64,000 nt of DNA, from NCBI RefSeq assembly GCF_029917005.1, contig NZ_CP123967.1:1364001-1428000 (forward strand). The letters run 5' to 3'. Source of the stretch: Tessaracoccus lacteus. Its GTDB lineage: Bacteria > Actinomycetota > Actinomycetes > Propionibacteriales > Propionibacteriaceae. A program made the position numbers and the translations under genes. The notes under the pieces are model-generated. The model did no database searches. It saw only the letters and a list, made by a program, of their open reading frames with translations, and was not told where the DNA came from. Below, one piece after another: positions 9,739 through 18,217 of the stretch; positions within the stretch are counted from its first letter, which is position 1, and each line of letters begins with the position of its first letter.

Positions 9739-9894
9739 TGGAACAACCTAGGGACGTTGAACGTACGGATCTGCCGCGATGAGGGTAAGACCTGGACCAT
9801 TCATTGGCCCGTTGGTCTTGTCTGAGTCATGCGGCGGGCTGAATCAGCATCAGGTGGTGCCCGAAGGCACGGAGTTCGACACGTGCCCCCTGAG

Positions 9895-9911
9895 CTCCAC
9901 CACCCCTGTGG
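9895..9911 (+). repeat. Possible degenerate copy of the tmRNA 3' end (attachment-site remnant)
   Basis: CTCCACCACCCCTGTGG resembles CTCCACCCCTGTGG at the tmRNA 3' end and its flank (7138-7151), differing by a three-base insertion. A short imperfect match to the T-arm region precedes it. Together these could be decayed att sites bracketing a roughly 2.7 kb island. The similarity is short and could be chance. Confidence 0.3.
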
Positions 9912-9913
9912 GC

Positions 9914-9949
9914 ATGAGGCCCCGTTCCCCTCGGGGAACGGGGCCTCAT
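9914..9949 (-). terminator. Long hairpin after the DUF1906-SH3 gene
   Basis: Perfect inverted repeat of about 16 bp (9914-9929 with 9934-9949, core GGCCCCGTTCCC) closing on a CTCG loop, 31 bases downstream of the stop of the minus-strand gene. There is no T-run, as is common for terminators in high-GC actinobacteria. Confidence 0.7.
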
Positions 9950-9979
9950 CTCTGTCTTGGCGTGGGTCGTCTCGTGTGG

Positions 9980-11296
9980 TCAGCAGCGCTGCAGCGGCGC
10001 GCTGTAAGTCGTGTTGCTGCGGTTGGTGACGTAGTAGTCGCTGACCCAGGTGGCGTCGTCGAGCTTGTTCCAGACGGTCGTCGTGCCGACCTTGCTGCCC
10101 TTCTTCTGGCAGACGACCGCGGCGAGCCCTCCGTTCGGGATCGACCCGACCGTGGCGTACGACGTGCCGGGTCCCGTGCGGACGTTCACCTTCGACGACA
10201 CATCCACCTGGTAGCTGTGCCGGCATCGGGGGAGAGGCTTGCTCATGCCCGTGCCCGACGGCGTGCTGACGTAGTAGTCGCTGACGTAGGTGCCGTCGGA
10301 GAGTCGGTCCCACACCTTGGTGGTCTTCACCGTGCCCCCGTTCGTCTGGCAGACAATCTTGAGGCTCGTGCCGGCGGGGAGCTTCTTCACCGTCTCGTAG
10401 CTGGTCGACGGGCCGGTGCGCGCGTTCAGGGAGACCGGAGCGGTCACCTTGTAGCTGTACAGCACCGTCGCGACGGGGGCGTCGAACTGGTCGCTGTCGA
10501 TGTTGATCGTCACGCCGCCGTAGGTCTCGGTGTGGTCGCCGCGGTACTGCTTGCCGCGCTGGTGCACCGCCCACTTCGAGTCCGAGATGCCGGCCCAGCC
10601 CTTCAGCGACGTGGAACCGTCCCACCGGGCGATCCAGATCGCGTCGGCACGGGCGTAGGACGTGGAGGTGTAGACCCCGGCGGTGTCGGCAGCGCCGCGC
10701 GTGAGGTTCAGGTACAGGCCGGACAGGTAGCCCTTGGCGTGCAGCTGACGCGTCCAGGCGGACTCGAACGTGAGGACCGCCTTGACGTCGTTCGTGTTGC
10801 CGCGGTCGTAGGCCTCCACGTCGTAGTAGATGGCGCTGCCGGCGATCATACCGAGCGCCTTCGCCTGCGCGATCGCGTCGTCGGCCGCCGCCCTGCCCTG
10901 TGCCGAAGCCGTCGACAGCTTGATCGTCGAGCCACGGGGCCGGTTCGCGCTGGAGGGCTGTGGGCCGAGGTAGATCGGGATCAGCTTCCAGCCGAGCCTG
11001 CTCACCGCACCTACCCACGACTTAGTGAGGTTCGGCTGGGCGCACGTGCGTCCGTCGCCGCCGATGTAGACCCCGAGTGCCCGGTAGGGCGAGTCCTTCC
11101 AGGCCCGGATTGCATCGAGCGACGGGGCCGTGCAGGTGTCGAAGGCCCTGCCCGTGTAGCGCGTGTTCGACGATGCGGCCGGGTAGGAGATCGATGTCGC
11201 GGGGTCGGCGGCCGCGGGGGGCCTCTGCCCCCACGAAAGACCGAGCGCCAGCGCTGCCGAGGCTCCGATGATGAGCAGTCTCTGCGTGAGGTTCAT
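9980..11296 (-). CDS. Secreted DUF1906 (glycoside hydrolase-like) protein with two SH3 repeats
   Basis: 438 residues. A signal peptide (LLIIGASAALALGLSWG, cleavage near AAA|DP) leads to a DUF1906 domain of the Rv2525c type, beginning GRAFDTCTAPSLDAIRAW and including YYDVEAYD, a TIM-barrel fold related to glycoside hydrolases. Two bacterial SH3-like repeats follow, each with LNARTGPSTSYETV or VNVRTGPGTSYATVG and ending VSDYYV, suggesting cell-wall binding. ATG 11296 is chosen because GGAG stands five bases upstream. A second ATG 15 bases further out lacks one. It is probably a wall-associated carbohydrate-active protein; the substrate is unknown. Confidence 0.85.
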   Translation of the reverse strand: MNLTQRLLIIGASAALALGLSWGQRPPAAADPATSISYPAASSNTRYTGRAFDTCTAPSLDAIRAWKDSPYRALGVYIGGDGRTCAQPNLTKSWVGAVSRLGWKLIPIYLGPQPSSANRPRGSTIKLSTASAQGRAAADDAIAQAKALGMIAGSAIYYDVEAYDRGNTNDVKAVLTFESAWTRQLHAKGYLSGLYLNLTRGAADTAGVYTSTSYARADAIWIARWDGSTSLKGWAGISDSKWAVHQRGKQYRGDHTETYGGVTINIDSDQFDAPVATVLYSYKVTAPVSLNARTGPSTSYETVKKLPAGTSLKIVCQTNGGTVKTTKVWDRLSDGTYVSDYYVSTPSGTGMSKPLPRCRHSYQVDVSSKVNVRTGPGTSYATVGSIPNGGLAAVVCQKKGSKVGTTTVWNKLDDATWVSDYYVTNRSNTTYSAPLQRC

Positions 11297-11526
11297 GATG
11301 GCTCCAGCCACTCACTTCGCCCGCCGCGCCATCGCGACGAGACGTTACCCTTGGGCCAATTCTAGGTCCGTCCGGGCGGAAAAGCTCCGGCGGGAATCGA
11401 CGTAGCCAGGCCGCCCGGCGACGCACCTGTTCGCCTCTGGTGAACACCGCGAGAAACATCACGATCAGTGCTCTGGACAGCCGATTCTGGGCAGTTTCTG
11501 TCGGTGCCGGGTGGTGGACTGGAGTC

Positions 11527-12981
11527 ATGGCTGGGGGCGGCATGGTGGCGGGGCTCGAGGAGTATCTGGACGGTGCTCTGGAGGAGCTGTCCGCCCTGCG
11601 CTCGCACGATGACGACGCGGTCGCGCTGGTGGAGATCGCCGCGGTACTCGACCGGTTCGGCGAGCGCCTGCAGGCTCTCCGGGTCGACGTGATCCGGCGC
11701 GCCGACCTCGTCGCGGACGAGCACACCGACGTGAAGATCCTGGTTCACGCCTCGAACTTCATGACGCAGGCCGAGGCCGGCGCTCAGGTGAACCTGGCCA
11801 GGGCACTGGAGAGGCTGCCGCTGCTCCGCGACGCGTGGCGCGCCGGGACGCTCTCCAGGGCGCAGGCCCAGGGGATCCTCCGGGGCCTGAAGCAGGTGCC
11901 CGTCGCGCTCGGGCCGGCGCTGCTGGAGCGGGCACAGGAGGAACTGCTGGCCTGGGTCGGCCAGCTGGACCCGAAGGGCCTGGAGGTCCTCGCGGCGTCC
12001 CTCGGGGACCTGCTTGTGCCGGAACTGGCGGAGGAACGCGAGCGGGAGCGCGTCGAGCGTGACGCGCGGATGGCACGCGACCGTCGGGAGCTGATGCTGG
12101 CGAGCGACCACCACGGGTCGATGACCATCCGGGGCCGCGTTCCCATCGCGGTCGGCGAGGCCTTCCGCGCGCAGCTGCAGGCGCTGGTGCCGACGTCCCA
12201 GTCGTACCGCGAGGCTCACGAGACGCCCCCGTCGATGGCGGCGCGGACGGCTGACGCGCTCGAGGCCTGGACCTCGATCGTCTCGGGTGTCGACAAGGAC
12301 GCGATGCCGTCCCGCGGAGGGGACCGGCCGACGCTGTACGTCACCGTCAGCGAGGAGGGGCTACTCGCCCGCGATGCCCAGGCCCGGCTACTGGACGATC
12401 AGACCCGGCTCGATGCGCCGGAGACGCGGCGCATCGCGTGTGACGCGAGGCTGGCTCGCCTCGTGTTCTCGGCGGAGGGCGCCATTGTCGACCTCGGGCA
12501 GAGTCGGCGCCTGTTCACAGGGCCCCTGCGCCGTGCGCTTGCGGCCAGGGACCGTGGCTGCGCGTTCCCGGGCTGCGACATGCCCGCCGTCGCCTGCGAA
12601 GGGCACCACATCGTTCCCTGGCAGTCCGGCGGCTCGACCTGCCTGGATAACGCGGCGCTCCTGTGTCCGCGTCACCACCGGCTGGTGGAACCCGATCCCG
12701 GTCGCCCGGCGCACCTCCAGTGGCAGGTCCGCCTCGATCCCGAGACAAGGCTCCCCGTGTTCATCCCGCCCTCCGGGGGCGGCGAAGAGGAGAAGCCCCA
12801 TCTCCACCATCGATTCCTCCGGCGATACCAGCCCCCACCCGGTGATGGGGAAGTGGAACCGTCCGACCAGCGGCCCACCGGCAGGGCGGCAAGCCCGCCC
12901 ACACGCCAGGGAAGAGGTGCGCCCGGATGCTGGGGGACGAGTGCGCCCGCGAGCCAGCGGACAGGTGCGCCCCGATACTAG
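11527..12981 (+). CDS. DUF222/HNH endonuclease family protein (13E12-like)
   Basis: 484 residues. An N-terminal DUF222 helical domain (about 10-330) precedes an HNH nuclease domain: RDRGCAFPGCDMPAVACEGHHIVPW...GGSTCLDNAALLCPRHHRLV, with paired cysteines for zinc and the catalytic histidines. Members are repeated many times in actinobacterial genomes (13E12 family of M. tuberculosis), often varying in copy number. The ATG at 11527 removes a poorly supported 29-residue extension. The last 50 residues are low-complexity (GAPG, APAS, TGAPRY) and are encoded by a short DNA repeat. The 3' end meets the PfpI gene head-on, 14 bases apart. Confidence 0.85.
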   Translation: MAGGGMVAGLEEYLDGALEELSALRSHDDDAVALVEIAAVLDRFGERLQALRVDVIRRADLVADEHTDVKILVHASNFMTQAEAGAQVNLARALERLPLLRDAWRAGTLSRAQAQGILRGLKQVPVALGPALLERAQEELLAWVGQLDPKGLEVLAASLGDLLVPELAEERERERVERDARMARDRRELMLASDHHGSMTIRGRVPIAVGEAFRAQLQALVPTSQSYREAHETPPSMAARTADALEAWTSIVSGVDKDAMPSRGGDRPTLYVTVSEEGLLARDAQARLLDDQTRLDAPETRRIACDARLARLVFSAEGAIVDLGQSRRLFTGPLRRALAARDRGCAFPGCDMPAVACEGHHIVPWQSGGSTCLDNAALLCPRHHRLVEPDPGRPAHLQWQVRLDPETRLPVFIPPSGGGEEEKPHLHHRFLRRYQPPPGDGEVEPSDQRPTGRAASPPTRQGRGAPGCWGTSAPASQRTGAPRY

Positions 12982-12994
12982 GGACGAGTGCGCC
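12915..12994 (+). repeat. Two imperfect 32-34 bp direct repeats at the HNH gene end
   Basis: Copies at 12915-12948 and 12963-12994 share AGGTGCGCCC, then GGGACGAGTGCGCCC after a variable centre. The second copy crosses the stop codon and reaches almost to the end of the opposing gene. This suggests slippage or recombination between related HNH family copies. Confidence 0.7.
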
Positions 12995-12995
12995 C

Positions 12996-13547
12996 TCAGA
13001 CTCCCGCAGCCTGTTCGAAGGCCCGGATGATGCCGGCGTTGAACGCCTCGATGTCGCGGGGGCTGCGGCTGGAGAGCAGGTTGCCGTCGGCCACGAACTC
13101 CTCGTCGACCCAGGTGGCGCCGGCATTGCGCAGGTCCGTGCGGATGCGCGTGGTCGAGGTGAGGGTGCGGCCGCGCACCGCGTCGATTTCGATCAGGATC
13201 CACGCGCCGTGGCAGATCGGGGCGACGGGCTTCCCGGCATCCATGAACGCCTTGACGAAGGCCTGTGCGGCCTCGTTGGTGCGGATCTTGTCCGAGTTGA
13301 GCGTCCCTCCGGGCAGCACGAGGCCGAGATAGTTGGCGGGGTCCGCGTCGTCGAGCGTGACGTCGACGGTGAAGTCGTCGCCCCGGTCCCAGTCACCGAC
13401 CAGCGCGGTGATGGTGCCGGCCTCCTCGCCGACGAGCACCGGCTCGCCGCCGGCCTCCAGCACCGCCCGCCAGGGTTCGGTGAGTTCGGGTTGTTCGACT
13501 CCGCGCTTGCAGAGGAACGCGATCCTGTGTCCGGTCAGCTGTGCCAT
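12996..13547 (-). CDS. DJ-1/PfpI family protein
   Basis: 183-residue member of the DJ-1/PfpI superfamily (YhbO/PfpI branch), whose members are described as stress-protective deglycases or peptidases. The nucleophile elbow PICHGAW contains C112 followed by H113, and VLPGG at about residues 77-81 is the conserved oxyanion-side loop. The length is normal. Cytoplasmic, with no signal peptide. It lies alone between the HNH gene (convergent) and a DeoR regulator on the same strand, 39 bases upstream, which may form a transcription unit with it. Confidence 0.88.
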   Translation of the reverse strand: MAQLTGHRIAFLCKRGVEQPELTEPWRAVLEAGGEPVLVGEEAGTITALVGDWDRGDDFTVDVTLDDADPANYLGLVLPGGTLNSDKIRTNEAAQAFVKAFMDAGKPVAPICHGAWILIEIDAVRGRTLTSTTRIRTDLRNAGATWVDEEFVADGNLLSSRSPRDIEAFNAGIIRAFEQAAGV

Positions 13548-13586
13548 GCGGCCATTCTGCCCCCGGCGGGGTGCTCGGGCCAGGGG

Positions 13587-14354
13587 TCAGTCCTCCTGCT
13601 CGACGAGCTGCACCTCCACACCCTCGGCACGCAGGTCCTCGAGCACGACGGGTGACGCGTGCGGGGTGGTGAGGACCACGTCGAGGTCGGCAAGGCGGCC
13701 GAACCGGTGGGCGGCGGTGCGGGAGAACTTGTCCGCCGTGGCCACCAGCACCGTGCTGCGCGCGGAGGCCAGAGCCGCCCGCTTGACCCGTGCGTCATTC
13801 CAGTCGGCGACGGTGAGCCCGCTGGCGGGATCGGCGGCGCAGGCCCCGATGAAGGCAACGTCGAACCGCATGGCCTCGACGGCCTCGGCGACACCCGCCC
13901 CGGTGAAGGACAGGTCGTCCGGCCCGACGGTCCCTCCCGGCACGATGACCTGGTTTCCGGGCACCCGGGCCAGGGCGGCCGCCGCGTGCAGGGACAGGGC
14001 CATGGCGGTGATGCCCAGCCCGGCGAGCAGGTCGGCCACGGCCAGCGCGGTCGTGCCGTTGTCGATCAGCACGCTGTCTCCGGGGCGAACGCGCGCGGCC
14101 GCGGCCGCGGCCAGCGCCTGCTTGGCCGGGGCATCGGAGGTCTGGCGGAGGCCGAAGGGGTACTGCGTCCCTCGCTGGACGACGGGGGCCGCGCCGCCGC
14201 GGATCCGCCTGAGGGCGCCCTGCTCGGCGAGCTCGGTCAGGTCGCGGCGGATCGTCACCGGCGACTGTCCGGTCAGCGTCACGAGGTCGGCGATGCTGCG
14301 GGCACCACTGTCCACCGCCCGGATGATCACTCTGTGCCGTTCTGATCGTTGCAT
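13587..14354 (-). CDS. DeoR-family transcriptional regulator
   Basis: 255 residues. The N-terminal winged helix-turn-helix (SIADLVTLTGQSPVTIRRDL, then TELAEQGALRRIRGGAAPV) is the DeoR signature. The C-terminal domain senses phosphorylated sugars and carries the conserved DNGTTALAVADLL and GPDDLSFTGAG-type segments. Target and ligand are unknown. It reads away from the broken phosphotransferase and MATE genes and towards the PfpI gene. A TAGAGT box six bases before the ATG suggests a leaderless message. Confidence 0.9.
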   Translation of the reverse strand: MQRSERHRVIIRAVDSGARSIADLVTLTGQSPVTIRRDLTELAEQGALRRIRGGAAPVVQRGTQYPFGLRQTSDAPAKQALAAAAAARVRPGDSVLIDNGTTALAVADLLAGLGITAMALSLHAAAALARVPGNQVIVPGGTVGPDDLSFTGAGVAEAVEAMRFDVAFIGACAADPASGLTVADWNDARVKRAALASARSTVLVATADKFSRTAAHRFGRLADLDVVLTTPHASPVVLEDLRAEGVEVQLVEQED

Positions 14355-14360
14355 GCGATC

Positions 14361-14366
14361 ACTCTA
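14361..14366 (-). promoter_or_regulatory. -10 box of the DeoR gene, leaderless
   Basis: TAGAGT on the minus strand, six bases before the ATG at 14354, with no ribosome site. Confidence 0.55.
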
Positions 14367-14488
14367 GGTCGTAGCGTCCCTCGAACCATGCGGATCCTCC
14401 ATGAACTGCTGGCGCGGCCGCCCGGCCGCTGCGAGACTCGTGGCACCCGCTGGCACTGCAGCCACCACGGTGTTACCAGGAGCAGCTT

Positions 14489-15473
14489 ATGGAGAGCCTC
14501 ACCAAGAACCGCCAGTCGACCGAGACGCTGCGCTGCCTCATCGAGCGCGCGTACGGACCGGGGCAGGTGCCCACGGACGAGGGCTTCGCCGAGGAGATCA
14601 CCGAGGGCTGGTTCAACGTCGCCTACCGCATCACCCTGCGGGACGGTCGGCGCGTGGTGCTGAAGATCGCCCCGCCGCCCGGCGTCGAGGTGCTCACACG
14701 CGAGGTCGGGATGATGAGCGTCGAGCTTGAGGCGATGCGGCTTGTCTCCACCCTGACGGCCGTCCCCGTGCCGCACGTCGACCACGTCGACACCTCCACG
14801 AGATCGTGGACGCCGACCTCTTCTTCATGGAGCACGTCGACGCAGACAACTTCGGGCTCGCAGCCGACGCCGGACGTCTCAGCCCGGAGACAGTCTCAGC
14901 TGGACACCGTGAGCTCGGCGCGCTGAACAGGGAGATCAACTCCGTGGTCGGGCCCCACTTCGGGCCGCTGCTGGGGGAGGGATACGCCACCTGGCGGGAG
15001 GCGTTCACGCGGCTGGTCACCGACATCCTCGACGACGGGAGCCGGGTCGGCATCGACCTCGGCTGGGATCCCGACGAGATCCGCGCGGTCCTGGCGGAGA
15101 ACTCGGACGCACTCGACGAGGTGACCGTGCCGCAGCTGATCGAGGTCGACCACTGGAGCAAAAACTCCATGATCCGCGACGGGCACATCTCGCGATCCTT
15201 GACCACGAGCGGGCGCTGTTCGGGGATCCCCTTATGGAGGCGGGGCTGACCGGGATGGACATGCCGGCGTTCGGGGATCCGACGGACTTCATGGCTGGCT
15301 TCGGGATCGACACGCTGACGGAGTCGCAGCGGACCAGGCGGCGCCTCTACTCGCTGGCGCTCGCGATCGTGATGGTCGTCGAGACGAAGTACCGCGGTCA
15401 CACCGACACCGAGGTCTACGACTTCGGCCGCGAGAACCTGGACACCCTGATGTACGCCTTCGGGCGGGACTAA
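14489..15473 (+). pseudogene. Aminoglycoside phosphotransferase-like (APH/choline kinase) protein, two frameshifts
   Basis: Three frames join into a kinase-fold phosphotransferase of about 328 residues. The N-lobe (GWFNVAYRITLRDGRRVVLKIA) is in frame until about 14796, where one C is missing. The next frame carries HEIVDADLFFMEHVDADNFG and QLIEVDHWSKNSMIRDGHIS, until about 15192, where one G is missing. The last frame continues MEAGLTGMDMPAFGDPTDF to the stop. The catalytic Asp and Asn (VDHWSKN) are kept, but the usual HGD His position is Glu (EVD). The substrate is unknown and resistance should not be assumed. The gene is dead unless the losses are assembly errors. An AGGAG site precedes the ATG. 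Confidence 0.82.
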
Positions 15474-15479
15474 GGAGCG

Positions 15480-16816
15480 ATGGCGGGCCGTGACGCCGCC
15501 GCGGAGCTCGCGACGCGCCCCGTCGGGCACCTGCTGTGGTGGGCGTGCACGCAGACGACGCTGTCGGTGGGCGCCTACGGCATCTACGCCGTCACCAGCG
15601 CCTGGTTCGTCTCGCCCGGCGTTGGGGAGGTGGCGCTGGCTGCGGTGAACCTCGCCGCGCCGCTCCTGCTGCTTGTCGGCGCCGTGTCGACGACGGTGGG
15701 GGTGGGCGGCGCGTCCCTGGTGTCCAGATCGCTCGGCGCCGGCGACCGCGGACGGGCGGCCCGGGCCGCGGGCACCTCCTTCACGATCTTCTGGCTGGTG
15801 GCGGTGCTCACCAGCGTGCTGGGCATTGCGTTCGTCGAGCCGCTGCTGCGCCTGATCGGGGCCACGGACCAGACGCTGCCCTATGCCGTGCCGTACGCGA
15901 TCGTCATCCTCGGCGGCGCCATCCTCTCGACGGGGTTCTCGTCGATCGTGCGCGCCGAGGGCAGGCTCACGTTCTCGCTGCTGCTGTGGGTCATCCCCGT
16001 GGTCGTGCAGGTTCTCCTCGACCCCCTGCTGATCTTCGGGCTGGGCGTCGTCGGCGCAGGGCTGGGCACGGTCGGCGGCCAGGCCGTGTCCGCGGCGATG
16101 GCCGTGTGGCTCTTCTTCCTGCGGCGGGACCGGGCCTACCGGATCCGGGCCCGCGACCTCGTGCCCGACCCGCGGTTGGCCCGCCAGGTGATCGCGGTGG
16201 GCGCGCCGTCGTTCCTCGCCAGCTTCGGGGCGACCATCCTCGCGGTCGTCATCAACACCACCCTGGCGGCTGCCGGCGCGGTGGCGCTCGCCGCGTACGC
16301 GGTCAGCGCCGCGTCCAGACCCTGGCCACGATGCCGCAGCTCGGCATCACCCAAGGCGCGCAGCCCGTCATCAGCTACAACGCGGGCAGCGGACACCTGC
16401 TCCGGGTGGACAGTGCCCGCGTCCTGTCGCTGCGGGCCACGGTTGTCTACAGAGCCTGCGCGGCGGCGCTGGTCGCGGGGTTCGCGCAACCGCTGGCTGG
16501 CTTCTTCCTCTCCGACCCCGGGGCGGTGGAGTTGGCGGCCGGTGGCCTGCGGATCATCGCCGTCGGGTTCCTGTTCTCCGGCGTCACGCCGCTTGTCTCC
16601 GGCTACTTCCAGGCGCTCGGACGCTCGACCCCCGCCTACGCCCTCTCGCTCGGCACGCTGCTGGCGATCCGCCTGCCGCTGGTGCTCGGCCTCGGAGGTC
16701 TCGGCCCGGCAGGCGTCTGGGGAGCGTTGGCCCTGGGCGAGGCGGCCTCGGCGCTGGTGGCCTGGCTCGTCCTGCGGGCCGCGACCCGCACCCGGCCCGC
16801 CGCGTGCCGCCCCTGA
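15480..16816 (+). pseudogene. MATE-family efflux transporter, frameshifted
   Basis: A multidrug/toxin extrusion transporter of about 445 residues in two frames. Up to about 16308 it reads MATE-like helices (for example VSTTVGVGGASLVSRSLGAG). There the sequence GCCGCGTCC lacks one C; with it restored, AYAVSARVQTLATMPQLGI continues into ITQGAQPVISYNAGSG and the second half of the transporter. About 12 membrane helices would result. It starts six bases after the phosphotransferase remnant, so the pair was an operon. Both members now carry single-base losses. Substrate unknown. Confidence 0.85.
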
Positions 16817-16830
16817 CGACGGCCTCCTTG

Positions 16831-16836
16831 TAGGAT
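16831..16836 (+). promoter_or_regulatory. -10 box of the YqgE gene, leaderless
   Basis: TAGGAT seven bases before the GTG at 16844, with no ribosome site. Confidence 0.6.
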
Positions 16837-16843
16837 CGACGGC

Positions 16844-17407
16844 GTGGAACACACTGGAGCAATCGGCGTCGGGCAGTTGCTCATCGCGACCCAGCCCGGC
16901 CGCGGCGGCTTCTTCGACGGGGCCGTGGTGCTGCTGATAGAGCACCGTTCCGAGGGCACAGTCGGACTCTGCCTGAACCTCGTGTCCACCGCGGTCAGCG
17001 ACGAGGTTCGCGCCGAGATCGAGCAGTTCAACACGGCGCCAGGGCGTGTCATGGACGGCGGGCCGGTCAACCTGGACGTGGTCGTCGCGCTGGGGGAGCC
17101 CGCCAACCCCGAGGCCCCACCGCCCGGCTGGGACCGTGTGATCGGCGACGTCGGGGTGGTCGACATCAACTTCCCCCGCGAGCTCCTCGAGACGTCCTTC
17201 TCCCAGCTCAGAGTATTCGTCGGGCTCTCGTGCTGGGCGCCGGGCCAGCTGGAGGGTGAGCTCATCCGCGGCTCGTGGTTCCGGACGACGGCGCGGACCG
17301 AGGACGTGTTCGCCGACCCGGAAGGCCTCTGGAGGCAGGTGCTGCGGCGCATCGGTGGCGCGACAGGCCGCTGGTCGACGTGGACCGAGGACCCGGAACT
17401 CAACTGA
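16844..17407 (+). CDS. YqgE/AlgH family protein
   Basis: 187 residues, the usual length. The family is defined by the N-terminal pattern GQLLIATQPGRGGFFDGAVV followed by LLIEHRSEGTVGLCLN, and by FVGLSCWAPGQLEGEL near residue 125; all are present. YqgE proteins are conserved in bacteria but their biochemical role is unsettled, despite the AlgH name linked to alginate regulation in Pseudomonas. It appears to be transcribed alone from a leaderless promoter ahead of the mtrAB operon. Confidence 0.92.
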   Translation: MEHTGAIGVGQLLIATQPGRGGFFDGAVVLLIEHRSEGTVGLCLNLVSTAVSDEVRAEIEQFNTAPGRVMDGGPVNLDVVVALGEPANPEAPPPGWDRVIGDVGVVDINFPRELLETSFSQLRVFVGLSCWAPGQLEGELIRGSWFRTTARTEDVFADPEGLWRQVLRRIGGATGRWSTWTEDPELN

Positions 17408-17483
17408 TTTCGCTGGCCGCGTGGGTCTCGCGCGGCCGTGACCTTCCCGTGACCTTGAGCTGTCGCGGCTGGATGGCCCTCGC

Positions 17484-17489
17484 TACCAT
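17484..17489 (+). promoter_or_regulatory. -10-like box upstream of mtrA
   Basis: TACCAT about 26 bases before the mtrA GTG. An AAGGAGG ribosome site (about 17502-17508) lies between them. No convincing -35 was found at normal spacing. Confidence 0.4.
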
Positions 17490-17515
17490 GGTCGGCAACG
17501 CAAGGAGGCTGTGAG

Positions 17516-18217
17516 GTGACAGAGGTTAGGTCCCGTCCCAAGATCCTGGTCGTCGACGACGATGCCGCGCTCGCTGAGATGCTGCAGCTCGTCCTCCACC
17601 AGGAGGGGTTCGACACGGTCCGCTGCGCCACCGGCGATGCCGCGCTGCAGGAGTTCCGCGCGTCGAACCCGGACCTCGTGCTGCTCGACCTGATGCTGCC
17701 CGGGCGTGACGGGGTCAGCGTGTGCCGCGACATCCGTGCCGAGTCGGGCGTGCCGATCGTCATGCTCACGGCCCGCTCGGACACCGCCGACGTCGTGAGC
17801 GGCCTGGAGGCCGGTGCCGACGACTACATCGCCAAGCCCTTCAAGGCGAAAGAGCTCGTCGCCCGCATCCGCACCAGGCTGCGCCGCACCATCGCCGACG
17901 CAGGCAAGGACCAGCTCGCCATCGGGGACCTGACCATCTCCGTGTCGGCGCACCAGGTCAAGCGCGGCACGCGGCCCCTGACGCTCACGCCGCTCGAGTT
18001 CGACCTCCTCCTCGCGCTGGCCAAGCGGCCGAACCACGTATTCAGCCGCGAGGCACTCCTCGACGAGGTGTGGGGCTACCGCAACGCGGCCGACACCCGG
18101 CTCGTCAACGTCCACGTCCAGCGACTGCGCGCCAAGGTCGAGAAGGACCCGGAGAAGCCGGAGATCGTGATCACGGTCCGCGGCATCGGGTACCGGGCCG
18201 GTGAGCCGACGGCCTGA
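17516..18217 (+). CDS. mtrA: Two-component response regulator MtrA
   Basis: OmpR-type regulator (233 residues) controlling cell-wall and division genes in actinobacteria. The receiver domain carries VVDDDAALAEML (acidic pocket), phospho-acceptor D58 in LLDLMLPG, a Thr in MLTARS and Lys in YIAKPFKA. The C-terminal winged helix ends with VNVHVQRLRAKVE and TVRGIGYRAG. The GTG start has a strong ribosome site. Its coding end overlaps mtrB by 17 bases, indicating translational coupling. The mtrA-mtrB-lpqB order is diagnostic. Confidence 0.97.
   Translation: MTEVRSRPKILVVDDDAALAEMLQLVLHQEGFDTVRCATGDAALQEFRASNPDLVLLDLMLPGRDGVSVCRDIRAESGVPIVMLTARSDTADVVSGLEAGADDYIAKPFKAKELVARIRTRLRRTIADAGKDQLAIGDLTISVSAHQVKRGTRPLTLTPLEFDLLLALAKRPNHVFSREALLDEVWGYRNAADTRLVNVHVQRLRAKVEKDPEKPEIVITVRGIGYRAGEPTA

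Noticed and set aside
9779-11365. Plus-strand open frame of 528 codons opposite the DUF1906-SH3 gene
   Set aside because: No recognisable domain; the minus strand has a signal peptide, DUF1906 and two SH3 repeats.
12971-12994. CRISPR-like short repeats near 12.9-13.0 kb
   Set aside because: Only two imperfect copies with no regular spacers and no cas genes; they lie inside a coding sequence.
14343-14488. Riboswitch or leader peptide upstream of the phosphotransferase
   Set aside because: The stretch has GC-rich short hairpins but no recognised aptamer pattern and no convincing small frame with a ribosome site.
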